In this document: positions 40,696-47,183 of the stretch, one piece after another | Layout: the number at the start of each line of letters is the position of its first letter | Numbering within the stretch: the stretch's first letter is position 1 | Origin: Collinsella sp. | Lineage (GTDB): Bacteria > Actinomycetota > Coriobacteriia > Coriobacteriales > Coriobacteriaceae | Reading direction: 5' to 3' | DNA length: 47,183 nucleotides | Assembly (NCBI GenBank): GCA_018382125.1 | Contig: JAGZQO010000013.1 | Location: 1-47,183 of the forward strand | The notes under the pieces: model-generated | Told to the model about the DNA's origin: nothing | Database searches by the model: none | What the model saw: the letters and a program-made list of their open reading frames with translations, nothing else | Program-made: the position numbers and the translations under genes

Positions 40696-41382
40696 CTACC
40701 TCCTTTGGTTAATGAGGTCCTCGATTATCGAGACGACCTCGTCGATGGTGTGGGCGGTGGAGTCGACGTGCACGGCGTCCTCGGCGGGCACGAGCGGGGC
40801 GACCTCGCGGCTGCTGTCGAGCTTGTCGCGCTGCTTAAGGGCGTCGAGGGTCTCGTCGACCTCGGCCTCGAGCTGCTCGGACGTGAGCGGCTGGGCATCG
40901 TTTTGGTGGCGCTGAAGCACGCGGCGGCGGGCGCGCTCGCGCGGGTCGGCTGTCAGGAAGATCTTGACCTGCGCGTTAGGGAACACGACGGTTCCGATGT
41001 CGCGACCCTCGGCTACGATATCGCGGTCCTCGGCGGCACGGCGCTGATGGATGAGCATGGCGGCGCGCACGCCCGGATAGGCCGAGACCTTGGACACGTT
41101 GGCGTCAACCTGCGGGGTGCGGATGGCGACCGAAGCGTCCTGGCCGTCAACGGTCAGGCGCGTGTCCTCGCCGGTGCCGTTGGTAAAGCGGATCTCGATC
41201 TGCTCGGCGAGGGCGTCGATGGCCGCTTCGTCATCCAGGTCGATGCCGCGGTCGAGCGCGGCGAAGGTGACGGCGCGATACATGGCGCCCGTGTCGAGCT
41301 TGTTAAAGCCCAGCTGGCGGGCGATCTCCTTGGCGATGGTGGACTTGCCGGAACCGGCGGGGCCGTCGATGGCGACGATCAT
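40696..41382 (-). CDS. cmk: Cytidylate kinase
   Basis: Phosphorylates CMP and dCMP (228 aa). P-loop GPAGSGKST is at residues 6-14, with KLDTGAMYRAVT and GRDIGTVVFPNA as further family landmarks. GAAAGGAAG lies upstream of the ATG. The 66-base gap to the preceding pseudouridine synthase gene is the largest in the 15-gene series and could hold a weak internal promoter, though none is evident. Confidence 0.97.
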   Translation of the reverse strand: MIVAIDGPAGSGKSTIAKEIARQLGFNKLDTGAMYRAVTFAALDRGIDLDDEAAIDALAEQIEIRFTNGTGEDTRLTVDGQDASVAIRTPQVDANVSKVSAYPGVRAAMLIHQRRAAEDRDIVAEGRDIGTVVFPNAQVKIFLTADPRERARRRVLQRHQNDAQPLTSEQLEAEVDETLDALKQRDKLDSSREVAPLVPAEDAVHVDSTAHTIDEVVSIIEDLINQRR

Positions 41383-41448
41383 GCAATGCTTCCTTTCGAT
41401 GATTGACGTGCTGGTATGGTTCGCGGGCGTTAGGGCGCGGCGGGTTGC

Positions 41449-42423
41449 CTAGCCCGTGTAGCGCTCGCGGTAGGTGTTGCGCTTGGGTGCGGAGCCGTGG
41501 CTGCCGTGGTGACGCGTGCGGCTGGCGGGCGTGTCTTGGGGCTTGCCGCCGTTGCACTTGGCGCTCGCCTGCTTGGGCGGGATGCCGCCGGCCTTGAGGA
41601 TCTGCACCTCGCGGTCGGTGAGCTCGCGCCACGAGCCCTTGGCCACGCCCTCGAGCTCCAGGCCGGCAAAGTTGCAGCGATGCAGACGGATTACCGGATG
41701 GTGAATCTTGCTCAGCATGCGCTTGACCTGGTTCTTGCGGCCCTCGCGGATGATGACCTCCACGGCGGTGGTGCCGGGCTTGACGCCCTGGGGAGCTACG
41801 GCCTCGGCCTCGCGTGCGGTGATGACTCGGCAGATTGCCGGCTGGCAGAGGCCGTCGTCGAGCTCGATGCCGCGACGCAGCGGTTCCAAGTCGCGATCGG
41901 TCAGGCGGCCGTCTACCAGTGCCTGATAGGTCTTGTAGACGTGCTTGCTGGGGTGCAGCAGATCCTGCGAAAGGTCGCCGTCGGTGGTAAAGAGCAGAAG
42001 GCCCGTGGTGTCGCGGTCCAGGCGACCCACCGGGAAGAGCCCCGGAAAGCGGTCGCGCGGCACCAGGTCGGCCACACAAGGGCGCTCCTGCGGATCGCTC
42101 ATGGTGGTGAGGTAGCCGGTCGGTTTGTAGAGCATCAGGTACACGGCGCCCTGGTTGAGCTTGACGGGCATGCCGTCGACCTCGATATGGTCGCGGTCGA
42201 CATCGACCTTGGTGCCCAGTTCGGTCGCGACCTGGCCGTTGACGGTCACGCGACCGGCGGTCATCAGGTCCTCCGAGCCGCGGCGGCTCGCCACGCCCGC
42301 GCGCGCCAAAAAGCGCTGAAGACGCATGGTGTGCGGGTAGACGGGCTGGGCGCCGGCTGCGGGCGCTGCGGCGTCCGTGGCGCTTGCGGCGCGCGTGTCC
42401 CCTGCTTCGTTAGTCCTCGTCAT
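41449..42423 (-). CDS. rluB: 23S rRNA pseudouridine synthase (RluB/RsuA family)
   Basis: A 324-aa enzyme with an N-terminal S4 RNA-binding domain (about 33-80, MRLQRFLARAGVASRR) and an RsuA-family catalytic domain with D136 in GRLDRDTTGLLL. The position between scpB and cmk is the usual one for rluB in Gram-positives. The tail (about 285-324) is basic, His/Gly/Arg-rich, and probably binds RNA. The ATG at 42423 has GGAGG five bases upstream and overlaps scpB by 14 bases. RluB rather than RsuA is inferred from context. Confidence 0.9.
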   Translation of the reverse strand: MTRTNEAGDTRAASATDAAAPAAGAQPVYPHTMRLQRFLARAGVASRRGSEDLMTAGRVTVNGQVATELGTKVDVDRDHIEVDGMPVKLNQGAVYLMLYKPTGYLTTMSDPQERPCVADLVPRDRFPGLFPVGRLDRDTTGLLLFTTDGDLSQDLLHPSKHVYKTYQALVDGRLTDRDLEPLRRGIELDDGLCQPAICRVITAREAEAVAPQGVKPGTTAVEVIIREGRKNQVKRMLSKIHHPVIRLHRCNFAGLELEGVAKGSWRELTDREVQILKAGGIPPKQASAKCNGGKPQDTPASRTRHHGSHGSAPKRNTYRERYTG

Positions 42424-43138
42424 GCATGTCCTCCGAGGTATCGTCGACAACCAGGGTATCCTCGTCCTCGACTGCCTCAACATCTTCAACATCGATATCG
42501 ATCAGTTCGCGCTCTTCGTCCAGGTCCTCGGCCTGCTCCTCGAGCGTGGACTGAATGCTGCGGCCGCTCAGACGCTCGCGGATAAACTGTCGCGACTGCT
42601 CGTCGGGGGCAAACTGCTCCAGATCGGGCAGGTCGCGGGTGGAGCGCAGGCCGAACTTTTCCAAAAAGGCGTTGGTCGTGCCGTAGATGATTGCCTGACC
42701 GCGCTCGGGGTCGCGGCCGAGCTCGCGCACCAGACCCTTGTCCACGAGCGACGCGATGACGCCGTCGGAGTTGACGCCGCGGATGCCCTTAACAACCTCA
42801 CGCGTGACGGGCTGGTGGTAGGCGATGACGGCCAGGGTCTCGAGAGCCGCCTGCGACAGCTTTTGCGTGTCCCAGCTCAGCACATAGGCCTCGACCACAT
42901 CGTGGTAGACGGGGTGTGTAAACAGACGCCAGCCGCCGGCGACCTCGCGCAGCTGAAAGCCGCGGTTGGCCTCCTCGTACTCAACCTTGAGCTCGGCCAA
43001 AAGCGACGCGCACTCGCCGGGGGCGATGTCGAGCGCGCTTGCCAGCGCAGACGCGCTCACGGGGTCGCTCGACACCAGCAGTAACGCCTCGAGGGCGCCT
43101 TTGAGGCTGTTTGCCTCCAGCGTGGAAAGGTTCGACAT
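42410..43138 (-). CDS. scpB: Segregation and condensation protein B
   Basis: Winged-helix partner of the SMC-ScpA condensin complex (242 aa). The N-terminus LKGALEALLLVSSDPVSASALASAL and the central ALETLAVIAYHQPVTREVVKGIRGV are classic ScpB. A long acidic tail (about 195-242) is unusual in its Asp/Glu content. AGGAG overlaps the scpA stop; it begins 11 bases after scpA. Confidence 0.96.
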   Translation of the reverse strand: MSNLSTLEANSLKGALEALLLVSSDPVSASALASALDIAPGECASLLAELKVEYEEANRGFQLREVAGGWRLFTHPVYHDVVEAYVLSWDTQKLSQAALETLAVIAYHQPVTREVVKGIRGVNSDGVIASLVDKGLVRELGRDPERGQAIIYGTTNAFLEKFGLRSTRDLPDLEQFAPDEQSRQFIRERLSGRSIQSTLEEQAEDLDEERELIDIDVEDVEAVEDEDTLVVDDTSEDMHDED

Positions 43139-43149
43139 GGTTGCGGCTC

Positions 43150-43962
43150 CTATTCGGTGAGCCCGGGGCCCTCACCGGGCACGTATGCCTCGGCGCCCTC
43201 GACTCGGTTAATGCAGATGGTTCCAAAGATCTCGTCCTGGCTCAGCGTGAGCGAGCCGCGCTTGGCGAGTTCGAGCATGGCCAAGAAGGTGACGACGAGC
43301 TGCTCGGTGGTGGCGTCGCCGTCCAGCAGCTCGCGGAAGGTGCAGGTTTGGTGTGACATGGTAAAGCGGTCGACTGAGGCCACGGTCAGGTCGAGCGGTA
43401 CGCGATGCGGCGCCACATGCTCGGCCTCCAGCAGGAAGGTCTGGCGCTTGCCGTCCAGGTCGGCACAGATGACGGCCAGGCCGCGCAGCGTGATGCCGGC
43501 CAGGTAGTCGGGCATGAGGCCCAAGAACTCGGGATCGGGGCCGGCCACACGCGGGTGCATGCGGCTCTCGGCCTGCATGCGAGCACCAAGGGCTGCCGCC
43601 GCGCCTTTAAACTGCTTGTAGGCAATCAGGCGCTGGATCAGGACCTCGCGCAAGGCGTCACCGTCGAGCGTGCTGAGCTCCTCGAGGTCTTCGTCGAACT
43701 CGTCATCGTCGTCATCGGCTTTGCGCGGGGCCTCCTGCGGCACCAGAGAGGCAGCCTTGATGTCCAAAAGGGTTGCCGCGACTAGCAAAAAGTCGCTCGC
43801 CACGTCCAGGTCCAGCGCCTCGATGCGCTCGGCCTCGGCAAGGTACTGCTCGGCCACCTCGCTGATAGAGATGGCGCCGATATCTACTTTTTGGCGGGTT
43901 ACCAGCTGCAGCAGCAGGTCGAACGGTCCGCTGTAGACCTGCGTCGACACACGATACGACAT
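43150..43962 (-). CDS. scpA: Segregation and condensation protein A
   Basis: Kleisin subunit that bridges SMC heads (270 aa). The N-terminus YSGPFDLLLQLVTRQKVDIGAISISEVAEQYL is the kleisin SMC-binding helix; an acidic middle (DDDDEFDEDLEEL) and a C-terminal winged helix follow. The ATG has AAAGGAGG upstream. The 84-base gap to the M50 protease gene contains a small GC hairpin, GCGCC-GCGAA-GGCGC. This is the first gene of the long minus-strand series. Confidence 0.96.
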   Translation of the reverse strand: MSYRVSTQVYSGPFDLLLQLVTRQKVDIGAISISEVAEQYLAEAERIEALDLDVASDFLLVAATLLDIKAASLVPQEAPRKADDDDDEFDEDLEELSTLDGDALREVLIQRLIAYKQFKGAAAALGARMQAESRMHPRVAGPDPEFLGLMPDYLAGITLRGLAVICADLDGKRQTFLLEAEHVAPHRVPLDLTVASVDRFTMSHQTCTFRELLDGDATTEQLVVTFLAMLELAKRGSLTLSQDEIFGTICINRVEGAEAYVPGEGPGLTE

Positions 43963-44046
43963 ATTCGACCTCCTTTGACGGCGCCTTCGCGGCGCGGTTT
44001 GGGTGCATGTTACGACCGCTTTGCAGGGTCGACCTGTAAGTTTACC

Positions 44047-44730
44047 TTAGATGCCGGCGATTGCGAAGTTGAGCAGCTGCTCAGCAAGCGGATACACGGT
44101 AACGTCGAAATAGCGGCCGATTACATCGATGCCGGTCCACATAGGCAGCAGGTATAGAACCAGGATGAGTATGGGCATAGCGTATTGCTGCAGGCGGTAA
44201 TAGTTGTTGAGCGCTTTGCCCTTGAGGAAGGGCACGATGATCGACGAGCCATCAAGCGGCGGAATCGGGATGAGGTTAAAGAACGCGAGCGACAAGTTGA
44301 CCACGATAAACGTGGCGCCGAAGTTCATGATTTGTGACGCCAGGGCAAAGGACATGCTGGTGTAGAGGCTGCCATAGGCCAGGCGCATGAGGACCGCGGC
44401 AAGACACGCGAGCGCGATATTCGATGCGGGGCCGGCTGCGCTCACCAGGACCTCGTCGCGCTTGGGGTGCTTGAGGTTGTTGAGGTAGACGGGCACGGGC
44501 TTGGCAAAGGCGAACACCGGGCCGCCGGCGGCAAGCATGAGCAGCGGCAGGATGATGGTGCCAAACGGGTCGATATGGTTGAGCGGGTTGAGCGAGACAC
44601 GACCGCGTGATCGGGCTGTCTTGTCGCCGAGAGCCCAGGCTGCGGCGGCGTGCGCGCTCTCGTGGATAACGATGCCCAGGATGACGGCGACCGCGCTGGC
44701 GAGCAGGTTCATGAAGTAGCTGCTGGACAT
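44047..44730 (-). CDS. Site-2 protease family membrane metalloprotease (M50B)
   Basis: A 227-aa membrane protein with about six helices. The zinc motif HESAH (H23, E24, H27) lies in the first helix and the third ligand in NLIPIPPLDGSS near residue 159. This is the short, PDZ-less group resembling SpoIVFB/rhomboid-neighbour proteases widely found beside scpAB in Gram-positives. The substrate is unknown. GGGGAG precedes the ATG. It follows the small membrane protein by nine bases. Confidence 0.92.
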   Translation of the reverse strand: MSSSYFMNLLASAVAVILGIVIHESAHAAAAWALGDKTARSRGRVSLNPLNHIDPFGTIILPLLMLAAGGPVFAFAKPVPVYLNNLKHPKRDEVLVSAAGPASNIALACLAAVLMRLAYGSLYTSMSFALASQIMNFGATFIVVNLSLAFFNLIPIPPLDGSSIIVPFLKGKALNNYYRLQQYAMPILILVLYLLPMWTGIDVIGRYFDVTVYPLAEQLLNFAIAGI

Positions 44731-44739
44731 GGCGCTCCC

Positions 44740-45012
44740 CTAGCGGATGCGGCGCGAGGCGCGCGTGAGCAGGTAGTCAATTACAAACAGGATCACAACG
44801 ACGATGGCGTAATCTAAGCGGAACACGCCGCCAAACGGTGAGGTGATGACTCCGTAGCCGGCGATGGCGCTCGGCAGCGCGCGCGAAAGCTCAACGACAA
44901 AGCCCACGATCTGCAGCTTGGCGGTGAGGCCGCTAAAGCACAGAAGCACGGTCATCGCGCTCATAAAGATGCCGCAGATGCGACAAGTGATGGCGATGAT
45001 GCTCATCGCCAC
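44740..45012 (-). CDS. Small membrane protein, weakly YggT-like
   Basis: A roughly 90-aa protein with two strongly hydrophobic stretches (about 4-30 and 65-83) and a basic end TRASRRIR. The C-terminal half (SPFGGVFRLDYAIVVVILFVIDYLL) loosely recalls the YggT family, but I would not assert membership. A GTG at 45012 is preferred (TAAGG eight bases upstream, formed partly by the ABC-F stop); ATG 45006 is an alternative. It lies between the ABC-F gene and the M50 protease gene, likely co-transcribed. Confidence 0.7.
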   Translation of the reverse strand: MAMSIIAITCRICGIFMSAMTVLLCFSGLTAKLQIVGFVVELSRALPSAIAGYGVITSPFGGVFRLDYAIVVVILFVIDYLLTRASRRIR

Positions 45013-45022
45013 GGCAGCGGCC

Positions 45023-47053
<2,031 letters not shown>

Positions 47054-47082
47054 GGTGCCGCCTTTGACCTTGTGTGCCTATA

Positions 47083-47110
47083 TGAAAAAAGCCCCAACTT
47101 GCGTTGGAGC
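47083..47110 (-). terminator. Terminator of tRNA-Ala
   Basis: On the minus strand GCTCCAAC and GTTGGGGC pair over eight bp (one G-U) with a GCAA tetraloop, followed by TTTTTT. It lies 17 bases after the tRNA 3' end and 30 bases before the ABC-F start. Confidence 0.92.
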
Positions 47111-47127
47111 CTCATTCAATGCTCGGG

Positions 47128-47183
47128 TGGAGACGAGGGGGATCGAACCCCTGACCTCTTGACTGCCAGTCAAGCGCTCTCCC
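47128..47183 (-). tRNA. tRNA-Ala (GGC), 5' end beyond the window
   Basis: The minus strand shows the D-arm end GGGAGAGCGC, anticodon arm CTTGA-CTGGCAG-TCAAG with anticodon GGC, T arm AGGGG-TTCGATC-CCCCT and the 3' acceptor strand CGTCTCC with discriminator A. The bases after the discriminator are CCC, so CCA is not encoded. The acceptor 5' strand and part of the D arm lie outside the window. Confidence 0.93.

Noticed and set aside
41303..42079. 258-codon minus-strand frame overlapping cmk and the pseudouridine synthase gene
   Set aside because: Arg/Pro/His/Gly-rich alternate frame of certain genes; no domain visible.
43977..44046. GC hairpin between the M50 and scpA genes as a terminator
   Set aside because: The stem is only five bp and no T-run follows, so it was noted but not called.

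Overview
The window looks like a chromosomal segment of a high-GC Gram-positive of the class Coriobacteriia, most like Collinsella. This is an inference from gene content: RNase J plus RNase Y, SpoVS, a GarA-like FHA protein beside an FtsR-like MerR regulator, a DUF1836 protein, the MEP-pathway enzyme IspH, and a lexA/LysM/nrdR cluster. No phage, insertion sequence, CRISPR array or obvious island is present. Nearly everything is core gene content with dense coding and many 1-14 base gene overlaps.

Left part (1-18.2 kb, plus strand): rnj, ftsK, a RodZ-like HTH membrane protein, yajQ, rimO, pgsA, cinA (C-terminal type), then recA-recX behind its own promoter with an SOS box. Next, behind another promoter and a structured leader, come rny, a GHKL ATPase of unknown role, spoVS, miaB, miaA and hflX. 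The order resembles the Bacillus block spoIIIE/ymfM/pgsA/cinA/recA/rny/ymdB/spoVS/miaB, with the GHKL ATPase where ymdB would be.

Middle part (18.2-31.2 kb): lexA with a coupled DUF1624 membrane acyltransferase-like gene faces a LysM membrane protein (YneA-like), nrdR and dut across a control region with three LexA-box candidates. A 374-base gap after dut carries two inverted copies of a palindromic element whose arms co-vary, plus another long palindrome. Then come a diacylglycerol glucosyltransferase-like gene, trxB, a DUF1836 protein, degV, and a minus-strand cluster pgsA2-FHA-MerR-apt-NlpC/P60. A tRNA-Pro(GGG) follows.

Right part (30-47.2 kb, minus strand): a possible 15-gene, 14-kb transcription unit: scpA, scpB, rluB-type pseudouridine synthase, cmk, plsC-like, ispH, a DUF512 radical-SAM-like protein, der, plsY, gpsA, rpe, a cysteine desulfurase, a Nif3-like protein, a coiled-coil/zinc-ribbon protein and coaBC. 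Upstream lie an M50 membrane metalloprotease, a small membrane protein and an ABC-F ATPase, and the window ends inside a tRNA-Ala(GGC). Together the genes cover RNA decay and tRNA modification, SOS response, chromosome segregation, phospholipid and glycolipid synthesis, isoprenoid and CoA synthesis and cell-wall hydrolysis.

Most worth a second look: the co-varying palindromes at 21100-21436, a shared palindromic element next to degV and the DUF1836 gene, the GHKL ATPase beside rny, the rny leader, and the SOS control region with its LysM and acyltransferase genes.
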